Below, in pieces: positions 19,637 through 29,566 of a stretch of DNA of 49,623 nucleotides. The notes beneath the pieces were generated by a model. The model saw only the letters and a program-made list of their open reading frames with translations. It was not told where the DNA came from and did not search any database. The stretch's first letter is position 1. Each line of letters begins with the position of its first letter. The stretch is from Bacillota bacterium (GTDB lineage Bacteria; Bacillota; Ch66): positions 1-49,623 of the forward strand of contig JABLXP010000012.1 of NCBI GenBank assembly GCA_013178045.1, written 5' to 3'. A program made the position numbers and the translations under genes.

Positions 19637-21055
19637 CTAGTAACGCTTTCGCTTCGGAGTCGTGAAAATCCCCAGTTCAGTCCGATATTTGGCCACCGTC
19701 CGTCGCGAAATCTGAATACCTTTTTCATTGAGAATTTCCGCAATGCGCTGATCGCTTAAAGGCATACTAGGATCCTCGGCCTCAATCAATTCCCGAATCA
19801 TTTTCTTGATACTCTGCGCAGAAGTCTTACTGCTGCCGGTGTTGTCTTTAACCCCACTGCCAAAAAAGTACTTGAGTTCGAACACCCCCTGGGGGGTCTG
19901 AATATACTTATTGGCTGTCGCTCGACTGACTGTCGATTCGTGCAAGCCAACCATCTCCGCCACTTGCCGTAAGTTTAAAGGTTTTAAGTATTTAATACCC
20001 TTCTCCAGAAACTCCCGTTGAATCTCAACAATACAACTGGCCACTTTATAAAGGGTCAAACGGCGCTGCTCAATACTGCGAATTAACCAGACAGCCGAAT
20101 TGAGCTTACCCTCCAAAAACTTGCGTGAATCGACATCAAAACCCTCACCCTTACGCAAGAGGGTTGAGTATGTGCTGTTGATTCCCAAGCGTGGCACATT
20201 GACGTCGTTGACTAAAACGACATACTCTCCGTTTACGCGCTCCACGACCACATCTGGAACCAGATAACGTACATCGTCCAGACTCCCATATTTGAGGCCC
20301 GGTTTAGGGTCCAGGGATTTGATCAAATCCGCGATCCCTTGAACTTCCCGAATGGAAAGCCCCAGGGTAGCGGCAATTTTCGCCAGTCGTCCCCGCGCCA
20401 GATCCTCCAGGTGCCCCTGAATCACCAGCTCATTAGCTGGGTTAAGCTTCCCCAGTTGCTGCAGTTGGATCAGGAGACATTCTGCCAGGCTGCGGGCTCC
20501 CACCCCGGCGGGATCAAAAGTCTGAATAATCTTGAGGACCCGGACCACATCTTCCTCAGGTAGTTGAAAATGCTTCGCCACTTCCTCGACCGTCGTCTGA
20601 AGGTAACCGTGGTCATCGATACTCCCGATCAAAAATTCTCCCACCGCCCGATCCAGGTCGCTGGATACCGCCAGGTTCAATTGGAAATGCAGATGCTCGT
20701 GGAGTGTCGGTGCCTCGGTGACAAAATTCTCAAAGGAATGCTCGGGTAGTTCCTCCCTCGGCTGGCGAATATAGCCCAGATCACTGCGATCGGAAAAATA
20801 TTCTTGCCAGTCAATGTCAAATTTTTCCTCAAATTTTTCCGAGACCTTTGACGGGTCAAGCTCGCCTGAATCGTTCTCACCAGATTCGATTTCATCTTTC
20901 ACTTCTAGCAACGGATTCTCCAACAATTCCTGCTCGATATATTCTGTTAATTCAACTGCAGATAATTGTAGAATGGTGATGGCCTGGCGTAATTCTGGCG
21001 TTATGATCAGTTTTTGGGTCTGTTCCATGCTCAAACCGTAACCGATCTTCACCAC
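19637..21055 (-). CDS. rpoN: RNA polymerase sigma-54 factor
   Basis: About 472 residues from a GTG at 21055 or 21052, with GGAGG six to nine bases before; the longer frame to 21088 is less likely. The activator-interacting N-terminal region holds EQTQKLIITPELRQAITILQ. A core-binding domain follows, and the DNA-binding part ends with SRRTVAKYR, the RpoN box that reads the -24 element. This factor needs an AAA+ activator to open promoters. One such activator (37769-39184) and a matching promoter (49245-49261) lie in the same window. Confidence 0.95.
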   Translation of the reverse strand: MVKIGYGLSMEQTQKLIITPELRQAITILQLSAVELTEYIEQELLENPLLEVKDEIESGENDSGELDPSKVSEKFEEKFDIDWQEYFSDRSDLGYIRQPREELPEHSFENFVTEAPTLHEHLHFQLNLAVSSDLDRAVGEFLIGSIDDHGYLQTTVEEVAKHFQLPEEDVVRVLKIIQTFDPAGVGARSLAECLLIQLQQLGKLNPANELVIQGHLEDLARGRLAKIAATLGLSIREVQGIADLIKSLDPKPGLKYGSLDDVRYLVPDVVVERVNGEYVVLVNDVNVPRLGINSTYSTLLRKGEGFDVDSRKFLEGKLNSAVWLIRSIEQRRLTLYKVASCIVEIQREFLEKGIKYLKPLNLRQVAEMVGLHESTVSRATANKYIQTPQGVFELKYFFGSGVKDNTGSSKTSAQSIKKMIRELIEAEDPSMPLSDQRIAEILNEKGIQISRRTVAKYRTELGIFTTPKRKRY

Positions 21056-21220
21056 ATCAATCCTCCAATCATCCGCTGGGCTTTCCAACAGTTAACTTAT
21101 TCGTGATTTAATCATCTGTACCTGCTAATTTTTGTTTTAATTGTTAGTAAATGGCTTCCTTGTTCTATTTTATTCGGCTCGCATCTTAAAGATGCTCTAT
21201 ATACACTATTCTTCAAATTT

Positions 21221-22168
21221 CTAAAGCCCGGGTAAACCAGCTCTTAGTCGGTCAGCGATCTCCTCAATTCTTCGCATCCGGTGGTTGACTCCCGACTTAC
21301 CGACCCGGGGTTCGAGGAGTTCGCCCAACTCCTTCAGACTGGAGTCGGGGTACTGCAAGCGTAATTCAGCCAATTCGCGTAACTGGGGCGGTAGTTTCTC
21401 CAGACCAAGCTGGTCCTTAATCACCAGTATATTCCCCACCTGGCGTACAGCCGCGGTGATTGTCTTATCCAGATTGGCGGTCTCGCAATTGACCAACCGA
21501 TTAACCTGGTTGCGCATGTCCTTCACAATGCGCGTATTTTCAAATTTGAGCAGGGCCGAATGAGCGCCAATTAAATTCAGAAATTCAACAATCTGATCGC
21601 TTTCTTTTAGATAGATCACATACCAGTTTTTGCGCATGCTGACCTTCGCACCCAAACCGGTTTTCCGTATTAGCTGGCAGACCTGCTGGGCATAGGTCTC
21701 ATTACCCGTGATGATCTCCAGGTGGTAGGTCCCCTCCGGGTTATTGACCGAACCACTGGCCAGAAATGCCCCCCGCAGATATGCCCGGCGACAGCACTGC
21801 CGCCCAACCAGGGAGTTCTTCAGCCGGTAACTGACCCGCCGTGAAGCGTCAATGATTCCCAGGGCCTGTAAGACCTCGGTGGGAGCAGCCAGGGGAATGC
21901 GCACCCGGTAGATGCTTTGCTTTTTCAGCCTGGTTTGCCGCCGCGTCATGATCTCTACTGGCAGGTCGAACAGCGATTTGATCAGGCGAAAAGTCTTTCT
22001 GGCCACGGCCGCGTTATCCGTAGTCACGTAGAAAGCGACCTGCTGGTTGGCGCTGATCTGGATGGTTCCATCCATCCTGAGCAAAGCCGATAACTCAGCC
22101 AGCTGGCAACAACGTTTATCAGGAATGATCCGGGCCAATTCGTTCTTGGTCATTACTGAAAAAGTCAC
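21221..22168 (-). CDS. whiA: WhiA family regulator (LAGLIDADG-like plus HTH)
   Basis: A 315-residue protein. The N-terminal part resembles a degenerate homing-endonuclease fold ([39 protein letters not shown]). The C-terminal part is the HTH domain with [31 protein letters not shown], the family hallmark. WhiA takes part in sporulation of actinomycetes and in division and chromosome segregation in Bacillus. GTG start with GGGGG upstream. It follows yvcK by 20 bases, in the classic rapZ-yvcK-whiA cluster. Confidence 0.95.
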   Translation of the reverse strand: [315 protein letters not shown]

Positions 22169-22188
22169 CGAACTGCCCCCTTTGACTG

Positions 22189-23544
22189 CTACTTATGAAA
22201 TTTCCCTGGTTCGTCAACTAGGTATAAATCATCAAAATAGTGGCGATCAACCCCAAGCTTGAACTTGATGACCTGCTTGATAATGGTTTGCGCCAATCTG
22301 ACCGGGTCGTGTCTGACCAGATCGGTTTCGTCCAGCAGGTGTTCACTGACCACTTTCACCTTCAATTCCCGCAGGTGCTTCGGATCAACCCGGACCGGGT
22401 AGGCCCCCTTTTCCCGGTATTTCCGCAGGAGGCTCCGATTAACCTCCTGATCATTAACGATAATGTAATCAACGATGCCTGGTCCACAGTGTTTCTGGAT
22501 CGCCCGTAAATGATCAGCCGCCGAGTAGCCTTCGGTTTCCCCGGGTTGGGTCATAACATTGCAAACATAGAATTTGCCAGCCCTGGACCGCCGAACGGCC
22601 TCCTGAATGCCTTGCACCAACAAATTTGGCAAAACTGAGGTGTACAGGCTCCCCGGGCCCAGGATAATGGCGTCGGCCTCTTCAATAGCCGTGATCGCCT
22701 GAGGGACTGGCTGGCAATCAGCCGGTTTTAAGAAAACCCGTTTTATCCCGCCGCTCCCCGGGGGTTGGGCGCGGGTGATCCTGGTTTCCCCTTCAATTAT
22801 TGTCCCGTCACCCAATTCCGCGCATAAAACCACCTGGTTCAAGGTCGACGGCAGGACCCGGCCCCGGACCGCCAGCACCTTGCTGACCTCCTGGATCGCT
22901 TTGACAAAATCGCCCGTGATTTCCGACATCCCCACCAGGAGCAGATTGCCCAGATTATGACCGGCTAAACCCTTTCCCTGCCTGAACCGATAGCTCAAGA
23001 CCTCATCCATCAGGGTTTCCGTATCAGCCAGCGCCACCAAGCAACTCCTGATGTCACCCGGCGGAAGCACCCCCAGTTCTCCCCGTAGCCGGCCGGAACT
23101 ACCCCCATCGTCACTAACCGTGACGATGGCCGTCAGGTTGCTGGTGTAATTCTTCAACCCCCGGAGCAAAACAGAAAGCCCGGTTCCTCCACCGATCACT
23201 ACGATTTTGGGCCCTTTTTTTAAGGAGCGCCGCTGATAAATCAAGTCGACCAGTTCACTCTCCGTCCCTGGCATAAGGACCCCGAGCAGCGACTGGAGCA
23301 TCCTTTTCATGCCGAACATCACCATGAGCAGACCAACAACTACGATGAGCAGACCACCCAACCAGGATGACCGCTGACCAATCAAGCTAAAGGTAAACTC
23401 ACGAATCCGCCCCTCAATCCAGCCCAGGAAAGCCACCTGGTTGGTGATAGAAAGTCCAGCGCTCACCAGCAGTGTTCCCAGAAAGGCCAGGAAGAGCCAC
23501 CGTTTCACTTTGAGGCCGGGATAAAACCACTTCACCCATTTCAT
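22189..23544 (-). CDS. yvcK: YvcK/MgfK family protein (gluconeogenesis factor), membrane-tethered
   Basis: A 451-residue protein. Two hydrophobic segments at about 17-36 and 58-80 ([36 protein letters not shown]) precede a CofD-like domain with [27 protein letters not shown] and [15 protein letters not shown], which bind a nucleotide sugar in relatives. YvcK is needed for growth on gluconeogenic carbon sources and for cell-wall precursor supply. The short Bacillus form lacks the membrane part; N-terminally extended forms exist in Clostridia. Its start overlaps the rapZ stop by four bases. Confidence 0.93.
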   Translation of the reverse strand: MKWVKWFYPGLKVKRWLFLAFLGTLLVSAGLSITNQVAFLGWIEGRIREFTFSLIGQRSSWLGGLLIVVVGLLMVMFGMKRMLQSLLGVLMPGTESELVDLIYQRRSLKKGPKIVVIGGGTGLSVLLRGLKNYTSNLTAIVTVSDDGGSSGRLRGELGVLPPGDIRSCLVALADTETLMDEVLSYRFRQGKGLAGHNLGNLLLVGMSEITGDFVKAIQEVSKVLAVRGRVLPSTLNQVVLCAELGDGTIIEGETRITRAQPPGSGGIKRVFLKPADCQPVPQAITAIEEADAIILGPGSLYTSVLPNLLVQGIQEAVRRSRAGKFYVCNVMTQPGETEGYSAADHLRAIQKHCGPGIVDYIIVNDQEVNRSLLRKYREKGAYPVRVDPKHLRELKVKVVSEHLLDETDLVRHDPVRLAQTIIKQVIKFKLGVDRHYFDDLYLVDEPGKFHK

Positions 23545-24434
23545 AGGCGTCCCTCTCCTGGGACACTACGCGCGATATCCCGGTGCTTGACAATCACCTC
23601 GTAACCATATTTTTGCAACAGCCGGGCAATTTCGTTCACCAGGACCACTGACCGGTGCTGCCCGCCTGTGCAACCAATCGCCACCACCAGGTGAGTTTTG
23701 CCTTCTGTAATGTAATGGGGGAGCAGAAATTTCAGCAAACCACCATAACGACGCAGAAAGTGCCGCGTAACTGGATTATTAAGGACATAATCGCGAATCT
23801 GGGGATCGTGCCCGGTCAGCGGCTTGAGGTGTGGAACATAATACGGATTGGGTAGGAACCGAACATCGGTGACCAGGTCAGCGTCCAGCGGAATCCCATA
23901 CTTGTAACCGAAAGACATCAAGGTAACCATAAATTTCCCGGTTTCTGTGGCAAACAGGTCAATGATCCGGTCTTTGAGCTCCTGAACGGTCAGGTCAGAA
24001 GTATCAATGATTTTGTTGGCCCGGCCGCGCAGTTCTTCCAACCGATGTCTTTCAGCCGTGATCCCTTCCAGGATTCGCCCCAGCGGAGAAAGCGGGTGCC
24101 GACGGCGCGATTCCTTAAAACGCCGGACTAAAACTTCGTCAGAGGCCTCTAAAAAGAGAATCTCGTAAGAAAAGCCCTGCGTCTTAAGATTCTCCAGAGC
24201 ATCGAAAAGGGTATCAAAGAATTTCCCGCCGCGAATATCGATAACTAAGGCAACCTTATTTATCTTCCCTTCTGACTGGGCACAAAGTTCAGCAAACTTT
24301 GGAATCAAGGTCGGCGGAAGATTATCGATGCAGAAGAATCCTAAATCCTCAAGACACTGAACAGTCTGAGTCTTGCCGGCGCCGGACAACCCCGTGATGA
24401 TCACCATCTGGATATCACGCTTGGGTTCGGTCAT
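23541..24434 (-). CDS. rapZ: RapZ family nucleotide-binding protein (YvcJ)
   Basis: A 297-residue protein. The N-terminal P-loop [15 protein letters not shown] is followed by a kinase-like half ([11 protein letters not shown]), and the C-terminal half has the family motif [10 protein letters not shown] and KHRDI near the end. E. coli RapZ binds small RNAs and amino-sugar signals; Bacillus YvcJ binds and hydrolyses nucleotides and affects competence. Start has GAGGAG upstream. First gene of rapZ-yvcK-whiA. Confidence 0.95.
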   Translation of the reverse strand: MTEPKRDIQMVIITGLSGAGKTQTVQCLEDLGFFCIDNLPPTLIPKFAELCAQSEGKINKVALVIDIRGGKFFDTLFDALENLKTQGFSYEILFLEASDEVLVRRFKESRRRHPLSPLGRILEGITAERHRLEELRGRANKIIDTSDLTVQELKDRIIDLFATETGKFMVTLMSFGYKYGIPLDADLVTDVRFLPNPYYVPHLKPLTGHDPQIRDYVLNNPVTRHFLRRYGGLLKFLLPHYITEGKTHLVVAIGCTGGQHRSVVLVNEIARLLQKYGYEVIVKHRDIARSVPGEGRL

Positions 24435-24524
24435 GGGCTTTCTCCTCTCCCTTCAGTCTCCGCGCCCTTTAACAGAAATGCCGGCATATCCTTTATGTCA
24501 GAATAATTCGAGAGAAGAAGCCGG

Positions 24525-25268
24525 TTATCCTCCCTTTTCCCGAAAGTTTATTACCCGTTCTACCGGTAACCGGGCCTGGGCGATCACCGACCGACCGTAA
24601 TCCAGTTCACCAACCGAGGCAGGATAATGCGCATCGCTGTTGACAATAAAGTCCACGCCCTCATCGGCCGCCGTCAGAACCGCCCCGAGACTGGGAAACT
24701 GGTGGCCAGCATTGATTTCAAAAGCGGTGTTGTTCTGTACACAGGCGCAAGCCACTTCCTGGTAGTCGACTCCCATGAACAGACCGGGATGAGAAACAAT
24801 GTCAACATCATACCGGTGAAGAGCATTAACAACTGCTTTGGTATTGCTGTTATAGACCTTTTTCCTTATCCCCCGGGAAAGCTTACCCAATTGGTTGTTC
24901 AAGACCAGCTCAACTCCATCGTTCCAACTGGCCGGGCGGATATAGGGATGGAGTCCTACAATCAAAACATCCAATTCCTGAATGATCGCTTCTGGGAGAT
25001 CAATCTCACCATCAATCCCGATAATATTAGCCTCAGCCCCAACCAGAACGTGAATATCGTCGTATTCCTGGTTCAGGGCCGCCACTTCCCGCTTTATGTC
25101 TAGAAAGGTTGTTACACTGTCCACACCCCAGGTGAGATTCTGCGGTCCATGATCGGTGATGGCAATCTCCTGAAGTCCCCGCGCTCGAGCCGCTTCGACC
25201 AGCTGAAGGATAGTGGCGTGACCATCACTATAGCGCGAATGGGTATGGTAATCACCAATAAACTCCAG
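24525..25268 (-). CDS. PHP-domain phosphoesterase (YcdX-like), probable CTG start
   Basis: 247 residues if read from CTG at 25268. The next ATG/GTG in frame lies 144 bases further on and would cut off the first metal site. The 5' part, open in frame, has DYHTHSRYSDGH and ITDHGPQN; further motifs are GAEANII, IVSHPGLF and FIVNSDAHYP. These make up the complete set of PHP metal ligands. GAGG lies nine bases before the CTG, and the upstream gene ends just seven bases before it, so translational coupling may help this poor start. An ATT a few codons on is an alternative. Family members act as phosphatases, for example on histidinol phosphate. Confidence 0.85.
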   Translation of the reverse strand: MEFIGDYHTHSRYSDGHATILQLVEAARARGLQEIAITDHGPQNLTWGVDSVTTFLDIKREVAALNQEYDDIHVLVGAEANIIGIDGEIDLPEAIIQELDVLIVGLHPYIRPASWNDGVELVLNNQLGKLSRGIRKKVYNSNTKAVVNALHRYDVDIVSHPGLFMGVDYQEVACACVQNNTAFEINAGHQFPSLGAVLTAADEGVDFIVNSDAHYPASVGELDYGRSVIAQARLPVERVINFREKGG

Positions 25269-25274
25269 TTCCCC

Positions 25275-26363
25275 TCACCTCACTTCGGCCAATTTCCGCT
25301 TCAGGGCATCGATCAGTTTAACTGGCGAAGGATCAATTCCGTAAAGAAGAGCTAGATACACGCTGGTATAATCACCAACGTAAATCAACGAATACATCCG
25401 GGCCAGGGTAGAATCGCCCTGGGCGTAGACTTCAGTAATCCTACCGACCCGCTCGCCAATCAACTCAGTGGTAATACCGTAACGGGCCTGCACCCGCGGG
25501 TGATCGGCCGGGTCACGCAGATAGACCAGTTCCACCTGGGCCAGAAGAGGCTGAGGCCGCTCCGTCCCCACAATCTCGTTGTGATTCAGCTCAGGCATGA
25601 CGTTAAAGTAGGCCATCGCTTTACTGTTCTCATTGATCTGGCCCTTCCAGCGCATCGCCACCGTCTCCGTATTACCAGCCGAGCCGTAAATCACCGGGAT
25701 CCGCCCATAGAACAGCCGGGCCAACTGTTTGGCCAGATTGCCAGCCGTCGGCTGGTCTGGTCCTAAACTCTCGCGCTGCACGGTCAGTATCTGAACCAGT
25801 TCGGTAATTTCGGCAGTCGCATCGGGTAGCAGTCCCAGGCGCTGCATGACGGCAACAGTTGGAATAAACAGATAGCCGGTAGCCGCCCGCGGTGAAATCC
25901 CGCCCGGGATCACCATGACCGGCACCCCATCTCGCTCGGCTTTCTCCTTCAACTTCCCGCCCGTAGTCAAGACGATGATCTTCGCCCCCCGGGCTCTGGC
26001 CTCATCATACGCGCTTAAAGTTTCTTCCGTGTTACCCGAGTAGCTGGTGGCAAAAACCAGGGTTTGCTCCCCCACAAAGGCTGGCATCCGGTAGTCCCGG
26101 TTGACGATCACCGGAATCTGCGCCCGGTCGGCCGCATAAACCCGCAGGAGGTCCCCCCCAATCGCCGAACCGCCCAGCCCGGTCACCACCACCTGGGCAA
26201 AGTTCCCCGCTGGGAGACTGGACAATCTCTGGCCAATTTCCCAGGCTTCAGCACACTGTTCAGGTAACCGCCACAGTACCTCCAGCATCCCGCCGGGGTC
26301 AGCGGCCTTCAGTTGTCCGACATCATCCAGATCAACCGCCGGCGTTCGTTCTGCGTTTTCCAC
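25275..26363 (-). CDS. Bifunctional phosphoglucose/phosphomannose isomerase
   Basis: About 362 residues from GTG 26363, which has GAGGTGA nine bases before; a TTG at 26372 is too close to that site. Two SIS domains: VVTGLGGSAIGGDLLR with FATSYSGNTEETLSAYDEA in the first, and the second half with IPVIYGSAGNTETVAMRWKG and MPELNHNEIVG. This is the archaeal/thermophile-type Pgi/Pmi family, which interconverts fructose 6-phosphate with glucose 6-phosphate or mannose 6-phosphate. It lies beside a ROK sugar kinase, consistent with sugar entry into glycolysis. Confidence 0.9.
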   Translation of the reverse strand: MENAERTPAVDLDDVGQLKAADPGGMLEVLWRLPEQCAEAWEIGQRLSSLPAGNFAQVVVTGLGGSAIGGDLLRVYAADRAQIPVIVNRDYRMPAFVGEQTLVFATSYSGNTEETLSAYDEARARGAKIIVLTTGGKLKEKAERDGVPVMVIPGGISPRAATGYLFIPTVAVMQRLGLLPDATAEITELVQILTVQRESLGPDQPTAGNLAKQLARLFYGRIPVIYGSAGNTETVAMRWKGQINENSKAMAYFNVMPELNHNEIVGTERPQPLLAQVELVYLRDPADHPRVQARYGITTELIGERVGRITEVYAQGDSTLARMYSLIYVGDYTSVYLALLYGIDPSPVKLIDALKRKLAEVR

Positions 26364-26396
26364 TATCCACAATCACCTCATTTCATTTTATTGCCT

Positions 26397-27362
26397 CTAC
26401 TGCTCCAGGACCAGAGCAACCGCCCCCAGAGCGCCGGCCCGTTCCCCCAACTGGGCCGGCACAATCTTGACTGCCTGCCGCAGGTGGCCAAAAGCCCGTC
26501 GTTCCACCTCCCTTTCCATCGCCGCAAACAACAACGGGCCGCTCTGCACCAAACCGCCCCCCAGCACGATCATCGCCGGGTTGAACAGGTTGATCAGGTT
26601 GGCCACCCCGATTCCCAGATAGCGGCCAGCCCGTTCAACAATCGACCTGGCTTCCTCATCTCCATCAGTCGCAGCGTGCACAACCACCCGGGCAGTTATT
26701 TTCCCCGGATCGCCACCAGCCCGGGTCAGAATCCCGCGCGCTCTTCCCTGAGCGACAGCCTCTCTCGCCAGACGGGCAATCGCTGACCCGGAGGCCATAA
26801 CCTCCAAACAACCGTAATTACCACAATTACACAGGGGACCATCTGGTTCAACCGTCATATGACCAACCTCACCGGCTCCATCAGACACTCCCCGGTACAA
26901 CTGGTGGTCGATAATAATCCCACCACCAATGCCAGTGCCCAGGGTCAAGCAAATCAGTGGGCTGACCCGTTGACCCGCGCCGAACCGCTGCTCTCCTAAA
27001 GCCGCCAAATTAGCGTCGTTATCAATCAGAACCGGCAGTTGCAGCGCTGCTTCCAACCGGCTCTTTAAGGGAACATTACGCCAGCCCAAATTGGGGGCGA
27101 CATACACCACCCCTGTCCGCGTATCCAGAGGACCTGGCGCCCCGACGCCGACCCCACGGATATCACGTTTGTGCAGAGCCAACCCCGCCGCATGGGTCAG
27201 GCTGGTAATACTCTGAATCAGGGTGTTGAGCACCACATCAACCCCTTCTTCGGCTTTGGTCGGCACCACGATTTCGGCTTTGACCTGCCCGCGGCCGTCA
27301 GCCAGCACAGTGTGGATTTTGGTACCGCCCAGGTCAACACCCACGACAAAGGGCTGTGCCAC
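26397..27362 (-). CDS. ROK family glucokinase-like sugar kinase
   Basis: A 321-residue kinase from GTG 27362 with GAGG upstream. GVDLGGTKIHTVLAD is the phosphate-binding loop, GVGAPGPLD and DNDANLAALGE bind sugar and provide the catalytic aspartate, and CNCGNYGCLE is the zinc-binding ROK motif. The preceding GHMTVEPDG segment with the histidine is typical of glucokinases. It lies next to the Pgi/Pmi gene, supporting a glucose 6-phosphate role. No DNA-binding HTH is fused, so it is an enzyme rather than a NagC-type repressor. Confidence 0.92.
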   Translation of the reverse strand: MAQPFVVGVDLGGTKIHTVLADGRGQVKAEIVVPTKAEEGVDVVLNTLIQSITSLTHAAGLALHKRDIRGVGVGAPGPLDTRTGVVYVAPNLGWRNVPLKSRLEAALQLPVLIDNDANLAALGEQRFGAGQRVSPLICLTLGTGIGGGIIIDHQLYRGVSDGAGEVGHMTVEPDGPLCNCGNYGCLEVMASGSAIARLAREAVAQGRARGILTRAGGDPGKITARVVVHAATDGDEEARSIVERAGRYLGIGVANLINLFNPAMIVLGGGLVQSGPLLFAAMEREVERRAFGHLRQAVKIVPAQLGERAGALGAVALVLEQ

Positions 27363-27373
27363 ATCGATTCCTC

Positions 27374-28477
27374 CTATACCCTAATCAAATTATACTGTCT
27401 CGTGCCAAGACCTATGCGTTCACCGTAAGCTAATTGAACGCTCCAATCAATCCCCTGGTGGATGGCTTTAAATATATCAGGACAGTTTTCCCGACCGGCC
27501 AGCACTGAGCCCGGCAGGACGGGCTGCTGGTTAACCAGATCGACCGCGGCCTGGTCGATCGCCACCGGGTCCCGGGAAGCCAGGATCCCGATGTCTCCAA
27601 CGACCGCCGCATCATTCCAGCCGCAACAGTCACAGTCGGGGCTGATGTTGGTCAGAAAACTGATGTACCCAACTTTACCAGCCTTATCTTTAATCGCGCC
27701 AAGAGCGTATTCAGTCATTTTCTCCTGCATCGCTTCGGGCGTAGTTTTCCAACTGATTTTGATGGCCCCTACCAGGCAGGTCACCGTGCACTCACCACAG
27801 CCGATACACTTGCTCTCATCAATCCCTGCCTTTTTATCGACCACCGTAATAGCTTGGGTCGGACACCACCGGGTACACAGGGCGCAGCCCGTACATTTTT
27901 CCTGGTTGACCCGGGGCAAAACATCGGAGTGCATCATCTGTTTACCTGCCCGCGAGCCTGAACCCATCCCCAGGTTCTTGATCGCCCCGCCAAAGCCAGA
28001 CAGTTCGTGCCCTTTAAAGTGCGAAACAACCAGCAGAGCATTGGCATGGTAGATAGCGCTGCCGATTTTCACCGTCTGAAAATGCGGCTGATTGATCTCT
28101 ACACTCACATAGTCTTTCCCATTCAGTCCATCGGCAATCACCAGCGGCGCGCCCACGACCGCATAGGCAAAACCATTTTCAATCGCGGTTTGCAGGTGAT
28201 CCACCGCATTCGCGCGGCTCCCGACATACAGGGTGTTGGCGTCAGTTAAAAACGGCTTGCCACCACGCGCTTTAACTTTCTCGACGATCCGCCGCAAGTA
28301 CTGTGGACGAATATGGGCCAGGTTACCTCTTTCGCCAAAATGCAGCTTGATCGCTACCAGATCATTGGGGGCGATCAGTTCCCCAAACCCCGCCCGTTCA
28401 AACAAACGGTCCAATTTTTCCAGCAGTCCTTGTCCCCTCCGCGCCCGCAGGTCAGTCATAAAAACATCAGCTGGCAT
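27374..28477 (-). CDS. DUF362 protein with two 4Fe-4S clusters
   Basis: A 367-residue protein. The N-terminal half has DUF362 features (IKLHFGERGNLAHIRP; FLTDANTLYVGSRANA; GFGGAIKNLGMGSGSRAGKQ). Two ferredoxin motifs follow: CTGCALCTRWCP and CIGCGECTVTC. Such proteins are widespread in anaerobes. The cysteine pattern indicates electron transfer, but partners and substrate are unknown. Starts at ATG with AAGGAGTGG upstream and overlaps the HAD gene by one base, so the two are cotranscribed. Confidence 0.85.
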   Translation of the reverse strand: MPADVFMTDLRARRGQGLLEKLDRLFERAGFGELIAPNDLVAIKLHFGERGNLAHIRPQYLRRIVEKVKARGGKPFLTDANTLYVGSRANAVDHLQTAIENGFAYAVVGAPLVIADGLNGKDYVSVEINQPHFQTVKIGSAIYHANALLVVSHFKGHELSGFGGAIKNLGMGSGSRAGKQMMHSDVLPRVNQEKCTGCALCTRWCPTQAITVVDKKAGIDESKCIGCGECTVTCLVGAIKISWKTTPEAMQEKMTEYALGAIKDKAGKVGYISFLTNISPDCDCCGWNDAAVVGDIGILASRDPVAIDQAAVDLVNQQPVLPGSVLAGRENCPDIFKAIHQGIDWSVQLAYGERIGLGTRQYNLIRV

Positions 28478-29289
28478 TATATTCCCACTCCTTTCAAAAC
28501 AAATTTCTCCAGCACCTCGGCCACTCCGTCATCCTCGTTGGAAACAGTGACATAATCAGCATATTGTTTAATTTCCTCCCGGGCGTTACCCATCACCACA
28601 CCCAGGCCGGCATATTGAATCATGTCGATGTCATTGAAGCTGTCTCCAATAGCGATGACTTCCTCCCGGCGGATCTCCAAGCGGCTGGCCAAAGCTTGTA
28701 AGGCTTTCCCTTTAGTGGCTTCCGGGTGCAACACCTCCAGATAGTACGGTTTTGATTTCGTGATATAGAGGTGTTCACCGAAACGATGGTTTAAGTCTTC
28801 GGCCATCGCATTTAACTTGGGCTCATCGAAATTAATCACCAGGATCTTGGTTGGTTCCTGGCTCAAAAAACTGAGCAGGTCAGGCACAAGTTTGACTGGA
28901 ACTCTGGATTGATCCACATAGGCTTGCGCCTCAGCGGTATACTTTTCCATCACCAGTTCATCATCAACATACGCCTGAACGTGGTAGCCATAGGTATTAA
29001 TCAGCTCCAGCACCGGCCTGACGTATATACGTGGCAGCGGGGTATGATACAGGACTTCCCCCGACTGCGAATTCTTCACCAGGGCCCCCTGATAAGTGAT
29101 GAGCGGGATGTTTAGCCCCATCTGCTGGGCAAAGGGATACGCAGAACGGAACATCCGGCCAGTGGCCAGCGTCACCTGCACCCCCTGTTCAATGGTACGC
29201 TGGATCGCGGCTTGTACGCGGGGGCTAATCTGTAGATCGTTGTTTAGCAAAGTATCGTCCAGGTCAATCGCTACTAATCGGTACGGCAT
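28477..29289 (-). CDS. Cof-type HAD-IIB hydrolase
   Basis: A 270-residue phosphatase. DLDDTLLNND (motif I nucleophile), TLATGRMF (motif II), a C2-type cap, LEVLHPEATKGKALQALA (motif III) and AIGDSFNDIDMIQYAG (motif IV) are all present. Members dephosphorylate sugar phosphates or flavin-related substrates; the exact one cannot be told. GGAGG lies at seven bases before the ATG. Confidence 0.92.
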   Translation of the reverse strand: MPYRLVAIDLDDTLLNNDLQISPRVQAAIQRTIEQGVQVTLATGRMFRSAYPFAQQMGLNIPLITYQGALVKNSQSGEVLYHTPLPRIYVRPVLELINTYGYHVQAYVDDELVMEKYTAEAQAYVDQSRVPVKLVPDLLSFLSQEPTKILVINFDEPKLNAMAEDLNHRFGEHLYITKSKPYYLEVLHPEATKGKALQALASRLEIRREEVIAIGDSFNDIDMIQYAGLGVVMGNAREEIKQYADYVTVSNEDDGVAEVLEKFVLKGVGI

Positions 29290-29349
29290 ACGAACCTCCA
29301 GAATTAATTATGTTCCCTTAAATTAACTTGCGCCAGCCGCTTCTTTCGG

Positions 29350-29548
29350 GTCAGGGGCTCGGGGGGGGGGTTCGACTGCTTCTTCGCCAGACTTTCCGTT
29401 TCTCAGACCTGCTGCGTTTTCTCCCGCGCCACCCAAAAGCTGACTGCTCCTCTGGCGCTCATCGGGCATTCCTTCCAGGCTTATTCGCGCCGTTTCTACG
29501 CACCCGAATGGCTCAGGGCGCTTGTCGAATCCCCCTCGCCCTCTTTTT
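29350..29548 (+). ncRNA. Candidate rod-shaped structured RNA (unidentified)
   Basis: The two ends pair: G-rich 29361-29370 plus TTCGAC (29371-29376) with GTCGAA (29524-29529) plus CCCCC (29531-29535), extended by GGGC/GCCC (29355-29358 with 29538-29541), and TTTTT follows on the plus strand. Inner stems include CGCC/GGCG (29385-29388 with 29517-29520), TGCGT/ACGCA (29413-29417 with 29498-29502) and GCGCC/GGCGC (29426-29430 with 29454-29458). The overall shape, a long rod with internal loops and a terminal U-run, is like 6S RNA, but I see no diagnostic sequence. On the minus strand a frame without start is open over the same stretch. A mobile repeat element is an alternative. No clear promoter found. 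Confidence 0.4.
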
Positions 29549-29566
29549 AGCTCATGAGCGGCTGGC

